DNA of 64,000 bases from Rhodobacter sp. (lineage in GTDB: Bacteria; Pseudomonadota; Alphaproteobacteria; Rhodobacterales; Rhodobacteraceae), in assembly GCA_027490955.1 (NCBI GenBank), contig JAIXXB010000041.1, positions 53,189-117,188 on the forward strand, read 5' to 3'. Made by a program: the position numbers and the translations under genes. Each line of letters opens with the position of its first letter. Position 1 is the first letter of the stretch. This document shows positions 37,844-47,534 of this stretch, one piece after another. The notes under the pieces were generated by a model, which ran no database searches, was not told the DNA's origin, and worked only from the letters and a program-made list of their open reading frames with translations.

Positions 37844-38755
37844 TTAGTAATTGTTGGTTTTGGCACGTTCCAAAAATGCGGGAATGCCTTCTTTGGCAAT
37901 CAATTTGGCCTGCGCCTGCCACTTGTCGCGGACAATGCGGCCACGGAAGGTGCCAAGGTGGCTATCCACCCAAGCGATCTCGTCCTTCGACCAGTTCGCG
38001 ATTTGGTCATAGTGGTAAAAGCCCAAGGAATTGACCAGCTTTTCCAAAGCGGGGCCAATGCCTTCGATGATTTTCAGATCATCGGCCTTGCCGCCTTTTG
38101 GGGCCTTGAGCGTAGCAGGGGCCTTGCCCACCGAACCTGGGGCTGGGGCATCGTCTTTGGTCGATTTTGCAGCGGGTTTCGCTGCGGCAGCTTTTGGCGC
38201 AGCGGCAGCTTTTGGCGCGGCAGCAGCCTTTGGCGCGGCAGCGGCGGCCTTTGGCGCAGCAGCGGCGGCCTTTGGTGCAGCAGCGGCCTTGGGGGCAGCG
38301 GCGGCCTTGGGGGCAGCGGCAGATTTCACGGCGGCAGGTTTGGCGGCGGCTTCTGCCTTGGCGCTCGGTTTGGCAGCCGCAGGTTTGGCAGCCGCAGGTT
38401 TGGCAGCTGCGGCCTTTGGCGCGCTTGCAGCCTTGGCAGCGGCAGGTTTGGCGGCAGGTTTGGCGGCTGCTTTTGCGGGGGCGCTGGCGGCAGCGGCGGA
38501 TTTCACAGCAGCAGGGGTAGCGGCGGCTTTAGCGGCAGGTTTCGCAGCGGGGGCGGCAGGTTCTGCGCCTGCAGCACCGCTGGTCTGGCCCTGTAATGCA
38601 TAGCCCAGAACAGCCAGCAAAATGGCAAAGACCACCGCGCCGATAATGGCAGAGGTCAGCAGACCCATATGGCCCAGCACCAAGGACACGCCAAATGCGA
38701 CGATCCCACCTGCCAAAGCCAGCCAAAAACTCAGTCCTAAAGTTCCGTTATTCAT
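37844..38755 (-). CDS. Membrane-anchored Ala/Lys/Pro-rich protein with C-terminal helix-hairpin-helix-like domain
   Basis: 303 residues in three parts: two N-terminal membrane helices (about 8-28 and 33-52); a long low-complexity region of AAAPKA/KPAA units (about 60-205) resembling histone H1-like tails; and a compact C-terminal domain (about 225-303) containing DDLKIIEGIGPALEKLVNSL, a helix-hairpin-helix-like GIGP motif. The same C-terminal module occurs fused to ribosomal L21 or NuoE in some alphaproteobacteria. It lies between nuoE and nuoF. The linker could span a large distance from the membrane. Biochemical role unknown. Confidence 0.75.
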   Translation of the reverse strand: MNNGTLGLSFWLALAGGIVAFGVSLVLGHMGLLTSAIIGAVVFAILLAVLGYALQGQTSGAAGAEPAAPAAKPAAKAAATPAAVKSAAAASAPAKAAAKPAAKPAAAKAASAPKAAAAKPAAAKPAAAKPSAKAEAAAKPAAVKSAAAPKAAAAPKAAAAPKAAAAAPKAAAAAPKAAAAPKAAAAPKAAAAKPAAKSTKDDAPAPGSVGKAPATLKAPKGGKADDLKIIEGIGPALEKLVNSLGFYHYDQIANWSKDEIAWVDSHLGTFRGRIVRDKWQAQAKLIAKEGIPAFLERAKTNNY

Positions 38756-38774
38756 GCGTTACTCTCCTGACTAT

Positions 38775-38787
38775 GCCGCTTTGCGGC
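38775..38787. repeat. Small hairpin between nuoE and the Ala/Lys/Pro-rich gene
   Basis: GCCGC-TTT-GCGGC forms a 5-bp stem in the 63-bp spacer. It is the weakest of the hairpins in untranslated nuo spacers but shares their GC stem and T-rich loop. Confidence 0.45.
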
Positions 38788-38818
38788 TGTTTGACTTCCC
38801 TATCTTGGGGCTTTTCCC

Positions 38819-39583
38819 CTATTCGGCCTTTGCTTTGGCCGTTGACTTCGCCGCTTTCGCGGCAGGTTTCGCCACGCCACCCAGCCAAGGGGTGGTCAGA
38901 GGCACTTCGGTTCCGTCAATGCGTTTGACGGTATCGCCAAGATCGACCGCGCGCTGTGCAGATGCGTTATGCGCGGGGCGGTCTTTGGCATATTCGGTCA
39001 GCGAGGTCAGACCTGACAACGGTTCTGCCGCATAGCGCCCGTTTTGCGGGCCTGCCACGGGCACTTCGCCCGCCGAAAACCGCGCAATCAAATCGCGCAG
39101 CTTATCGGCGGTGAGATCTTCGTAATAATCCTTGCCGATTTGGGCCATGGGCGCATTGGCGCAGGCCCCCATACATTCCACCTCTTCCCACGAAAAATTG
39201 CCATCTTTCGACAGGGTATGGGCAGAGGGCGCGATCAATTCTTTGCAAACAGCGATCAATTCTTCCGCGCCGCAGATCATGCAGGATGTCGTGCCGCAAA
39301 TCTGCACATGGGCGATTTTGCCCACTGGGGCGAGTTGGAACATGAAATAGAACGTCGCCACCTCTAGCGCGCGGATATAGGCCATGCCCAGCATTGATGC
39401 GACATATTCAATCGCAGGGCGGGTCAGCCAACCCTCTTGTTCCTGCGCGCGCCACAGCAGCGGGATGATGGCCGATGCCTGCCGCCCTGCGGGATATTTC
39501 GTGATCTGCCCCTGCGCCCATGCCAGATTGGCGGGGGTGAAGGCGAAACTTTCGGGCTGGTCGGGGTAAAGGCGGCGGAGCAT
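38819..39583 (-). CDS. nuoE: NADH-quinone oxidoreductase subunit E with C-terminal extension
   Basis: Thioredoxin-fold [2Fe-2S] subunit (N1a). The ligands CGTTSC (about 96-101) and CMGAC (about 137-141) are intact. At 254 residues it is longer than E. coli NuoE (166): the C-terminal 80-90 residues are an added region with Pro-rich and Lys/Ala-rich segments (ending [14 protein letters not shown]). The start overlaps the stop of the DUF2442 gene by one base (TAATG). Confidence 0.95.
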   Translation of the reverse strand: MLRRLYPDQPESFAFTPANLAWAQGQITKYPAGRQASAIIPLLWRAQEQEGWLTRPAIEYVASMLGMAYIRALEVATFYFMFQLAPVGKIAHVQICGTTSCMICGAEELIAVCKELIAPSAHTLSKDGNFSWEEVECMGACANAPMAQIGKDYYEDLTADKLRDLIARFSAGEVPVAGPQNGRYAAEPLSGLTSLTEYAKDRPAHNASAQRAVDLGDTVKRIDGTEVPLTTPWLGGVAKPAAKAAKSTAKAKAE

Positions 39584-39897
39584 TAGGCGGATTTCCTTTT
39601 GGTTTTGGCCTGTTCATCGGCTAGAATGCGCAGCGCATCGGCGCAATAATCGGCCCCCGTAATCCATTGCAGGGCGCGGCCGTCATTCACAACTTCAACA
39701 TCAGCAAAGGTGGTTGGCACAGACAGGGTATGGAACCAACGCGAGCGTTTGATGATATCGGAAAAATCAATCAGCGCCGTCAGCCCATCGTCAAAGCGCA
39801 CTTCCAGAACGGGGGTGTCCACGACTTTGATATCCAGAATATGGATTGGATTGGCCGCAGTCATCGGATCGTAGATCTGGTCAATTTTGGAAGTCAT
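39583..39897 (-). CDS. DUF2442 domain protein
   Basis: 104-residue soluble protein with the DUF2442 pattern: [19 protein letters not shown] (about 33-51) followed by [27 protein letters not shown] (about 63-90, DUF2442 Trp and Asp residues). The start at 39897 has AGGAG 7 bases before it. It overlaps the DUF4160 gene by 17 bases. DUF2442 and DUF4160 genes commonly occur side by side in bacteria and have been suspected to form a toxin-antitoxin-like pair; that is inference here. The pair interrupts the nuo operon between nuoD and nuoE. Confidence 0.85.
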   Translation of the reverse strand: MTSKIDQIYDPMTAANPIHILDIKVVDTPVLEVRFDDGLTALIDFSDIIKRSRWFHTLSVPTTFADVEVVNDGRALQWITGADYCADALRILADEQAKTKRKSA

Positions 39898-40111
39898 CCC
39901 ACGTCTCCTGAAGAAACTGCTGGTTTTCCTTGGCCCATTCCAGCGCCTCGGTCAACGCGCGCCTGTCCATATCCCCTTTGATCACCGACAAATCCGAAAT
40001 CCGCACCCACACCTCGCGCCGATCCAAGCCCCGCACGTGAAAATGCGGCGGGTTGTGATCCTGAAAGAACATCAAGATCACGCAATATTGCAGACGGGCG
40101 ATGGTGGGCAT
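39881..40111 (-). CDS. DUF4160 domain protein
   Basis: 76-residue protein with the DUF4160 hallmark: MPTIARLQYCVILMFFQDH then NPPHFHVRG (about 20-28), where the HxPPHFH residues are invariant. Acts with the overlapping DUF2442 protein in all likelihood, since the genes are fused by a 17-base overlap. The start is 3 bases after the nuoD stop. No catalytic activity is established for the family. Confidence 0.86.
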   Translation of the reverse strand: MPTIARLQYCVILMFFQDHNPPHFHVRGLDRREVWVRISDLSVIKGDMDRRALTEALEWAKENQQFLQETWDDFQN

Positions 40112-40114
40112 ATC

Positions 40115-41341
40115 TCACCGATCCACCTCGCCAAACACAATATCCATCGTGCCGATAATCGCGGCCACATCGGCCAATTGGTGGCCGCGGGCCAGATGAT
40201 CCATCGCTTGCAGGTGCAGATAGCCCGGCGCGCGGATTTTGGCGCGGTAGGGTTTGTTTGACCCGTCCGATTTCAGATACACGCCAAACTCGCCCTTGGG
40301 CGCCTCGACCGCGGCATAAATCTCGCCTGCGGGCACGTGGAACCCTTCGGTATAGAGTTTAAAGTGATGGATCAGCGCCTCCATCGAGGTTTTCATATCG
40401 CGGCGCGACGGCGGGGTGATTTTGCCGCGCGCCAGCACTTCGCCGCCTTCCATGCGCAGTTTGGCAATGGCTTGGCGGATGATGAGGATGGATTGGGTCA
40501 TCTCCTCCATCCGTACAAGGTAGCGGTCATAGCAATCGCCGTTTTTGCCGACAGGGATTTTGAAATCAAACTCGTCATAGCATTCATAGGGCTGCGCGCG
40601 GCGCAAATCCCATGCCAAGTTTGACCCGCGCACCATCACGCCGGAAAAGCCGTATTTCAAAATATCGTCTTCGGTGACCACGCCAATATCGACATTGCGC
40701 TGTTTGAAGATGCGGTTTTCCGTCAGCAGCGTGTGCAAATCTTCCAGAACTTTGGGAAAGGTCCAAGTCCAAGATTCGATATCGTCAATCAAATCATCGG
40801 GCAGGTCTTGATGCACCCCGCCGGGGCGGAAATAGGCCGCATGCAGACGCGCGCCGCAAGCGCGTTCATAAAACACCATCAGCTTTTCACGCTCTTCAAA
40901 GCCCCAAAGCGGCGGGGTCAGCGCGCCCACATCCATCGCTTGGGTGGTGGTGTTCAGAAGATGGTTCAGAATACGGCCAATTTCCGAATACAAAACGCGG
41001 ATCAGGCTGGCCCTGCGCGGCACGACTGTGCCTGTCAGCGTTTCGATGGCAAGGCACCACGCATGCTCTTGGTTCATCGGGGCCACATAATCGAGGCGGT
41101 CGAAATAGGGCAGGTTTTGCAGATAGGTGCGGCTTTCCATCAGCTTTTCTGTGCCGCGATGCAAAAGGCCGATATGCGGATCGCAGCGTTCGACAATCTC
41201 GCCATCCAATTCCAAAACAAGGCGCAGCACGCCATGCGCGGCAGGGTGCTGCGGGCCAAAGTTCAGGTTGAAATTGCGGATGCGCTGCTCGCCCGTCAGG
41301 GCATCACCAAACGCATTCGTTTCCAGCTTTCCGTCCATCAT
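40115..41341 (-). CDS. nuoD: NADH-quinone oxidoreductase subunit D
   Basis: 49-kDa subunit that lines the quinone site with NuoB; 408 residues. Conserved [15 protein letters not shown] (about 28-42, with the quinone-site His), [17 protein letters not shown] and the C-terminal [14 protein letters not shown] are present. Two adjacent ATGs at 41341 and 41338; AAGG lies 7 bases before the first. The start overlaps the end of the sulfotransferase gene by 4 bases. Confidence 0.96.
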   Translation of the reverse strand: MMDGKLETNAFGDALTGEQRIRNFNLNFGPQHPAAHGVLRLVLELDGEIVERCDPHIGLLHRGTEKLMESRTYLQNLPYFDRLDYVAPMNQEHAWCLAIETLTGTVVPRRASLIRVLYSEIGRILNHLLNTTTQAMDVGALTPPLWGFEEREKLMVFYERACGARLHAAYFRPGGVHQDLPDDLIDDIESWTWTFPKVLEDLHTLLTENRIFKQRNVDIGVVTEDDILKYGFSGVMVRGSNLAWDLRRAQPYECYDEFDFKIPVGKNGDCYDRYLVRMEEMTQSILIIRQAIAKLRMEGGEVLARGKITPPSRRDMKTSMEALIHHFKLYTEGFHVPAGEIYAAVEAPKGEFGVYLKSDGSNKPYRAKIRAPGYLHLQAMDHLARGHQLADVAAIIGTMDIVFGEVDR

Positions 41342-42246
41342 ATCAATACCTTATGGGTGGTGGGCGCGGTTGTAAATTCGGCCATGGCCGCCTGCCAAGC
41401 CTGCGGGACATCGGCAAAGCGGTCGGCGATGAAATCATATTGCGGGCGCAAAAAGCGCAAGGCCCCTGCGCGCAGGGCGGCAGGCATGGCCAAGGCGCGC
41501 CCTTCGTGCACGCGGCGGGTCAGATCGGCCTGCATCGGGCCAAGGCCCAAAAAGGCCAGCAGCCGATCAAACCCCGCTTTGGTCAGCAGATCTTCGGTGA
41601 ACATCACCATCAGGCGCGGCCCGAAAATGCGCTGTAATTTTGGCAGGTTGCTGGCGTAATCGCCGCGCCGCACAATGCCCTCTTGCCCGCCCTGCAAGGT
41701 TTTTTGCAAAACATCGGCGCAGGTGGCGGCAAATTGATCTTCGCCTGTGGCATCAGAAGCCGCGCGCTGGGCCACCATGCGCACATGGCTCCACAGCCGC
41801 GCCAGCGGATCGCGCATCAGATACAAAATCTTTACCGCGCCCATGTCCAACATCGGCTTTAATCCCTTGCCAGACATGATCGAATAGGCAGGGGTGAAAT
41901 CGCCCACCAGTTTTGCCGCGCCCGCGCCCGCGCGCAGATATTGGGCAAAGACCGCAGGCTCAACCGCGCGGCGCTGCACGATGGGCAACCAAGATTGCAA
42001 ATCGGCCAAACGCCGCTGCTGATCGGCAGACAGCCCGCCCTGCCCGCGCGATGATAACTGGTCAATCTCGGCGCTGGTTTCTTGGATTTTCTTGTCCCAA
42101 TCGGCGGGCGCCGTGGTAGAGAAATAGTGATATTCCTTGATCGTGCGCAAAAAGCAATCGGGATGGGCGTATAGTTGATCGTGCAGCCAAGTCGTTCCCG
42201 CTTTGGTTGCCCCCACACACATCAAGATCACTGGCACATTGCCCAT
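41338..42246 (-). CDS. Sulfotransferase-family protein inserted in the nuo operon
   Basis: 302-residue PAPS-dependent sulfotransferase-like protein. The 5'-phosphosulfate loop [11 protein letters not shown] is at about 13-23 and the 3'-phosphate motif [15 protein letters not shown] near 142-156; both match the family, and no deletion is visible. Acceptor unknown; such enzymes modify polysaccharides, lipids or peptides. It lies between nuoC and nuoD, where no nuo subunit or known assembly factor is expected, and is overlapped by nuoD (4 bases) and 3 bases from nuoC, so it must be expressed with complex I. Confidence 0.85.
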   Translation of the reverse strand: MGNVPVILMCVGATKAGTTWLHDQLYAHPDCFLRTIKEYHYFSTTAPADWDKKIQETSAEIDQLSSRGQGGLSADQQRRLADLQSWLPIVQRRAVEPAVFAQYLRAGAGAAKLVGDFTPAYSIMSGKGLKPMLDMGAVKILYLMRDPLARLWSHVRMVAQRAASDATGEDQFAATCADVLQKTLQGGQEGIVRRGDYASNLPKLQRIFGPRLMVMFTEDLLTKAGFDRLLAFLGLGPMQADLTRRVHEGRALAMPAALRAGALRFLRPQYDFIADRFADVPQAWQAAMAEFTTAPTTHKVLI

Positions 42247-42249
42247 AGA

Positions 42250-42861
42250 TCAGGCCTTCTTCTCATCGCCTGGAAGGACATATTTCGCCGATTCCCATGG
42301 GCTCAGGAAATCAAACTGGCGATATTCCTGCACCAGATTGACAGGTTCATAGACCACGCGTTTTTGCGCCTCGTCATAGCGCACTTCGGTATAGCCCGTG
42401 GTTGGGAAATCCTTGCGCAAAGGGTGGCCGCGAAAGCCGTAATCGGTCAGGATGCGGCGCAGATCGGGATGGTTTGAAAACATCAGCCCGAACATATCAA
42501 ACACTTCGCGTTCAAACCAATTGGCCGAAGGGTGAATGGCGCAGATCGAAGGGGTGATTTCCCCATCGGCCAAAGCCATTTTCACGCGAATGCGCTGGTT
42601 GAGATACATCGACAGAAAATGATACACCATCACAAAGCGCGGGTCTTCTTCGGGGTGATCGACCGCGGTGATATCGACAAGGGACGAAAACTTGCACAGT
42701 TTATCATCCTTTAGAAACTGAACAAAGCTTTCCAGCGCTTGGGGCTGGATCGTGACCGACAGATCACCAAAGGCGATCTCGGTGGACAGAACCGCAGCGC
42801 CCTGTTTTGCGCTGATATGGGCAGCCAGCGCCGCCAAAGCCTGTTGATTTGCCTGTGCCAT
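42250..42861 (-). CDS. nuoC: NADH-quinone oxidoreductase subunit C
   Basis: 30-kDa-type peripheral subunit, 203 residues, encoded separately from NuoD (they are fused in E. coli). Contains [13 protein letters not shown] (about 59-71) and the signature [40 protein letters not shown] (around 114-150). Three bases separate it from the sulfotransferase gene. Confidence 0.97.
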   Translation of the reverse strand: MAQANQQALAALAAHISAKQGAAVLSTEIAFGDLSVTIQPQALESFVQFLKDDKLCKFSSLVDITAVDHPEEDPRFVMVYHFLSMYLNQRIRVKMALADGEITPSICAIHPSANWFEREVFDMFGLMFSNHPDLRRILTDYGFRGHPLRKDFPTTGYTEVRYDEAQKRVVYEPVNLVQEYRQFDFLSPWESAKYVLPGDEKKA

Positions 42862-42867
42862 AGCGCC

Positions 42868-43757
<890 letters not shown>

Positions 43758-44011
43758 GTCAGCTCCTTTTGCGGCACAGGCCGCGCACTTGCGCCGCGAT
43801 GGTTTTTTTGGGCGGCATGTTAGGCGTGGTTTACCCCTGCTGTGCTGCGGGGTCAACCAAGGGCGGGGCCTATTTGTTGCAAATTGCCCCGTTTTCCTGC
43901 GGCAATTAGGCAGGCGGCGGCGCGCGCGGGCCTGTTGCCCCTTTTTGCGGCGGCGGCGCGTGCCTATATGCGCCTTGGCCCCACAGGGCAGCGCCACACA
44001 AAGGGATCACA
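43758..44011. promoter_or_regulatory. Divergent nuoA-creA control region
   Basis: No gene is visible. It contains an inverted repeat AATTGCC/GGCAATT (43882-43888 and 43901-43907, 12-base centre). On the nuo strand a TTGACC followed by a weak -10 about 16 bases on is the best promoter candidate, just upstream of nuoA; this is tentative. Confidence 0.4.
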
Positions 44012-44482
44012 ATGCCGCAGATATCCACCATCAAAACCCTGCTTTGCGCCGCCGCTGTTTTGGCCGCCGCCACCCTGCCCGCCCGCGCCGAAGAGGTGGG
44101 GCGCGTGGGCGTCGATTGGGTGGGCAATGACATAGTGATCGAGGCATTGGCCGACCCAAAGGTTGCTGGGGTTACCTGCCACATCAGCTATTTTGATCGG
44201 TCTTTGTGGGATAGGGTGAGTAAGGGGAATTGGTTCGAAGACCCGTCCAACTCCTCCATCGCTTGCCGCCAAACAGGGCCGATTGTGGTGGGGGATATTG
44301 ACAGGGGGCCAGATGGCGAAGTGGTGTTTTCCGAAGGCCGTTCGCTGATATTCAAATCCCTGCGCGTGACGCGGATTTTCGACGAGGAAAACCAAGTGCT
44401 GGTCTATTTGACCCATGCCAATGAGGTCACGGACGGGTCGGCGAAAATGTCGATTTCAACAGTGCCGCTGTGGCAGAAATAA
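44012..44482 (+). CDS. creA: CreA family protein
   Basis: 156-residue protein with a Sec signal peptide (about residues 1-26, cut after ARA) and the CreA core: VGVDWVGNDIVIEALADPKV then GVTCHISYFDRS, with two conserved Cys (about 56 and 85) likely disulfide-bonded, and FEDPSNSSIACRQTGPI. CreA is a periplasmic protein of unknown function, named for the E. coli cre locus. Divergent from nuoA; followed by a 402-bp gap. Confidence 0.93.
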   Translation: MPQISTIKTLLCAAAVLAAATLPARAEEVGRVGVDWVGNDIVIEALADPKVAGVTCHISYFDRSLWDRVSKGNWFEDPSNSSIACRQTGPIVVGDIDRGPDGEVVFSEGRSLIFKSLRVTRIFDEENQVLVYLTHANEVTDGSAKMSISTVPLWQK

Positions 44483-44884
44483 CTGCCCACCGATGCCTTT
44501 CTTGGCACGGAATCAAGGCGCGCAGCGCCGCCGTGCCGCGCACGCCCTCCCCCCGGGAGGGCGCACTCTGCCGCCCATGCCTAGAACAGCCGTAGGGGGG
44601 GCGGCACCATAAAGGGTGCAGAATTTCGGTAAAGCGCCCGCCCGAGGGAGTGCGCGGCACGGCGGCGGGCTTGCTGAGAGCGAGGCAGCGAAGTTCGGGG
44701 CCTGCGCGCACCACTTTCAACACCCAACACCCCGACCAAAATGGTGCGTGACATCACGCACCCTCGCCACAACCCCACCTGCCCCGTGTCGGGACGGATG
44801 CCATACGCAAACCCGACGCAGACCATACGCCCGCCATATGCGAAAACCCCACGAAAAAAGGGCTTTCTGGCGCGGCCCCGCCAT
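44483..44884. other. 402-bp non-coding gap with inverted repeats
   Basis: No credible gene. It holds an 18-base inverted repeat (arms 44526-44543 and 44650-44667, beginning CGCCGCCGTGCCGCGCAC) enclosing a second palindrome, CCCTCC...GGAGGG at 44545-44561, and a separate perfect hairpin GGTGCGTGA-CA-TCACGCACC at 44743-44762. The first could fold into a large RNA structure; the last resembles an operator. Both flanking genes point toward this gap, so terminators for creA and the DegT gene are also expected here. Confidence 0.6.
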
Positions 44885-46144
44885 TCACTGAATAACGGGT
44901 AACACCGCCGCCTCTGGCTCTGGCCCCTGCCCCACGGCCAGCGCTTCGGCGCGGATGATGCGGGCGATTAGGGCGGCATCGTCCAAGGAAAACGTCAGCG
45001 GCAGGCGCATGTCGATCAGCCCTGCCAAAACCGCATCGGTTTTGGGGCAGCTTTGCGCCCCCGCATAGGCCCAATGGTCATAGCGCGAGGTAAAGGCGAC
45101 GGGGCGGTCAGCCCCGAACCATTTCAGCTCTACCCCCCGCGCCAAACACCGCGACAAAAACGCGCCGATGCGGGCGGGCGACCAGTCAGGCAGGCGGAAT
45201 TGAACCGATGAGGGCGCGAAATACTCCGCCTGGGGCCTATGTGGCAGCACCAGACCCGTCACGCCTACAAGGCCCGTTTCGATCACGCGATACAGCCCCT
45301 GCCAGCGCGCCACGCGGCTTTCCAGCAGCGGCAATTGCGGGCGCAAAATGGCCGCGCGCAGGTTGTCCATGCGGCCAGACACATTGGGGGTATGCAGCCG
45401 CAAATCCTCATACACCGCGGCATCGGGGCCACTTAAGTGCTTGGAATACAACATATAAGACCCCGACAGCAGCACCGCGCGGGCCATGATTTCTGCGTCA
45501 TCGGTGATGATGAACCCGCCCTCGCCTGCATTGATATGCTTGTAGGTTTGCATCGAATAGCAGCCCACAATCCCGTGCCGCCCCGAAGGCACCCCGCGCC
45601 ACGCAGCCCCCATCGTATGGGCGCAATCCTCGATGATTTGCACGCCCAAACCTGCACATAGCGCCACCAGCGCGTCCATATCGCAGATATGCCCGCGCAT
45701 ATGCGAGAGCATCAACAACCGCGCGCCCGTGGCCTGTGCTTTGGCTGCCAAATCGGCAAAATCAATGGTCAGATCGGGGGTGGTTTCAATGAAAATGGGC
45801 CGCCCGCCAGCGGCGGCTATCGCACCTGGCACGGGGGCAAGGGTAAAGGCATTGGTCAGCACCGCCTCGCCCGCCGCCATCCCCACCGCGCGCAGCGCGC
45901 AGCCAAGGCCATACCCGCCCGAAGCCACGGCAAGGCAGTATTTTGCGCCCATAAGCGCCGCAAATTCCTTCTCCAGCAGCGCAGCCTCGGCCACCTCGCC
46001 CGCCGCCGTGTTGTAGCGATGCAAACGGCCATGGCGCAGCACCGCAACAGCGGCTTCGATCCCTGCCTCAGGTATCGGCTCTTGCTGGGTGAAACTGCCT
46101 GTGAACACCTCGCCCAAGGCGCGGTTTGCGGCCTTATTATTCAT
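44885..46144 (-). CDS. DegT/DnrJ/EryC1/StrS-family aminotransferase
   Basis: PLP-dependent sugar aminotransferase-like protein of 419 residues. The cofactor site is intact: IEDCAHTMGAAWRG near 195-208 and the Schiff-base Lys in SMQTYKHINAGEGG near 227-240. Family members aminate nucleotide keto-sugars for lipopolysaccharide, flagellin or antibiotic sugars, but no other nucleotide-sugar gene lies here. The ATG at 46144 overlaps the MFS exporter stop by 4 bases; longer upstream starts would lie inside that gene. Exact substrate unknown. Confidence 0.86.
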   Translation of the reverse strand: MNNKAANRALGEVFTGSFTQQEPIPEAGIEAAVAVLRHGRLHRYNTAAGEVAEAALLEKEFAALMGAKYCLAVASGGYGLGCALRAVGMAAGEAVLTNAFTLAPVPGAIAAAGGRPIFIETTPDLTIDFADLAAKAQATGARLLMLSHMRGHICDMDALVALCAGLGVQIIEDCAHTMGAAWRGVPSGRHGIVGCYSMQTYKHINAGEGGFIITDDAEIMARAVLLSGSYMLYSKHLSGPDAAVYEDLRLHTPNVSGRMDNLRAAILRPQLPLLESRVARWQGLYRVIETGLVGVTGLVLPHRPQAEYFAPSSVQFRLPDWSPARIGAFLSRCLARGVELKWFGADRPVAFTSRYDHWAYAGAQSCPKTDAVLAGLIDMRLPLTFSLDDAALIARIIRAEALAVGQGPEPEAAVLPVIQ

Positions 46145-47400
46145 GGCGCAACCTCGGCTGCGGCCTTGGGGCGCAGCGCCTGCGGCATGACGAAAATGAA
46201 CAATAATGCAGACGCCGCCACCACGGCCCCCGCGATCCAAAACCCAACATCGGGCGAGGTCAGCGGCGCGCGGCCCGACATGAAATAGCCAAAGACTTGC
46301 CCAAAGAATACAGTGCCAAAGAGCATGGCCAGCGACATGATCCCCGATAGACCGCCTTGCAATTCGCCTTGGGCATCTTCGGGGGCAAGACGGGTGAGAA
46401 TGGCCGTGATCATCGGATGCACAAAGCCTTCGGGCCCATGCACGACCATCAATGCAAATACCATCCAGGGGGCCGCAACCAGCCCGTAGGCGACCAGCAC
46501 CACCGCCCCCAGACCCAGACCAATCAGGGCAAGGCGCGCCTCGCCAAAGACGCGCGCACCCACGCCCGATAGCGCCCCTTGGAACACCGATGTAACAATG
46601 CCAAAGGCCGCCAGCGATAGGCCCACCATGGCAGGCGACCAATCAAATTTGGCAATGCCCCAAAAGGTCCAAATCGCCTGATAGACCGAGGTGGCAAAGA
46701 AAAACAACGCCAGCACCGCGACCAAGGGCAAGACGCCTTTATAGGTGGCAAAAACGCCAAACACGGCAAAGGGGTTGGCGCGCCGCCACTCAAAGGCGCG
46801 GCGCTTTTCGGGGGGCAAGCTTTCGGGCAAAACGAAATAGCCAAAGGCAAAATTCAGCGCCGAAATGGCGGCCGCGGTATAAAAGGGCACGCGCGGGCCA
46901 AATTCACCAAGCAGCCCGCCAATCGCAGGGCCAAGGATAAAGCCAAGGCCAAAGGCCGCGCCCAGCATGCCAAAATACTTGCCTCTTTCGGACGGTTCGG
47001 TCACATCGGTGATATAGGCATTGGCAATCACCCAAGACGCCCCGCACAGCCCTGCCAGAATGCGCCCTACAAACAGCCAGCCCAGCGTGGGGGCGAGCGC
47101 ATGCATCATATAGTCAAAGCCAAGCCCTGCCACAGCAATCAGCAACAGCGGGCGTCGGCCAAAGCGGTCGGCCAGATTGCCCATCAGCGGCCCTGCAACA
47201 AAGGTCGCGACGGCATAGGCCGCAAACATCCACGCCGACATTTTCGCCGCCTCGGCCAAAGACATTTGCCCCACTGTTTCAATCAGTTGCGGCAAAACGG
47301 GCATGATGATGCCAAAGCCAATCATATCCAGCACCACAGTGATGAAGATGAAAGTGATGGCCGATTTGGATTTTGCGGGGGGAAGGGCGGATATTGTCAT
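46141..47400 (-). CDS. MFS transporter, TetA-like drug:proton antiporter family
   Basis: 419-residue inner-membrane protein with 12 predicted helices. The motif-A loop GNLADRFGRRPLLL is at about 74-87, motif B/C-type LGFILGPAIGGLLG near 150-163. The start TFIFITVVLDMIGFGIIMPVLP matches Tet-type (DHA1) exporters. It is more likely an exporter of a cell product or toxic compound than clinical tetracycline resistance. Coupled by 4 bases to the aminotransferase gene downstream, suggesting one pathway making and exporting an amino-compound. Confidence 0.85.
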   Translation of the reverse strand: MTISALPPAKSKSAITFIFITVVLDMIGFGIIMPVLPQLIETVGQMSLAEAAKMSAWMFAAYAVATFVAGPLMGNLADRFGRRPLLLIAVAGLGFDYMMHALAPTLGWLFVGRILAGLCGASWVIANAYITDVTEPSERGKYFGMLGAAFGLGFILGPAIGGLLGEFGPRVPFYTAAAISALNFAFGYFVLPESLPPEKRRAFEWRRANPFAVFGVFATYKGVLPLVAVLALFFFATSVYQAIWTFWGIAKFDWSPAMVGLSLAAFGIVTSVFQGALSGVGARVFGEARLALIGLGLGAVVLVAYGLVAAPWMVFALMVVHGPEGFVHPMITAILTRLAPEDAQGELQGGLSGIMSLAMLFGTVFFGQVFGYFMSGRAPLTSPDVGFWIAGAVVAASALLFIFVMPQALRPKAAAEVAP

Positions 47401-47534
47401 AGGCCCGATTTACGCTGCTTACGCGCCCTCGTCAAACATTGTGCTTTGCCACCTTCGCATCGCGCCCGCAGCTTCTGTGCGGATCAAACAGACTTGGGCC
47501 GCATTGGCCGCAGGGGCATCGGCGGGACGGCGCC

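Noticed and set aside
38031..38603. Ala-rich plus-strand frame opposite the Ala/Lys/Pro-rich gene
   Set aside because: Low-complexity repeat DNA is open on both strands; only the minus strand has membrane helices and a conserved C-terminal domain plus operon spacing.
46141..47400. Calling the MFS protein a tetracycline-resistance determinant
   Set aside because: Motifs are general for DHA1 exporters; the pairing with an aminotransferase suggests export of an endogenous product.
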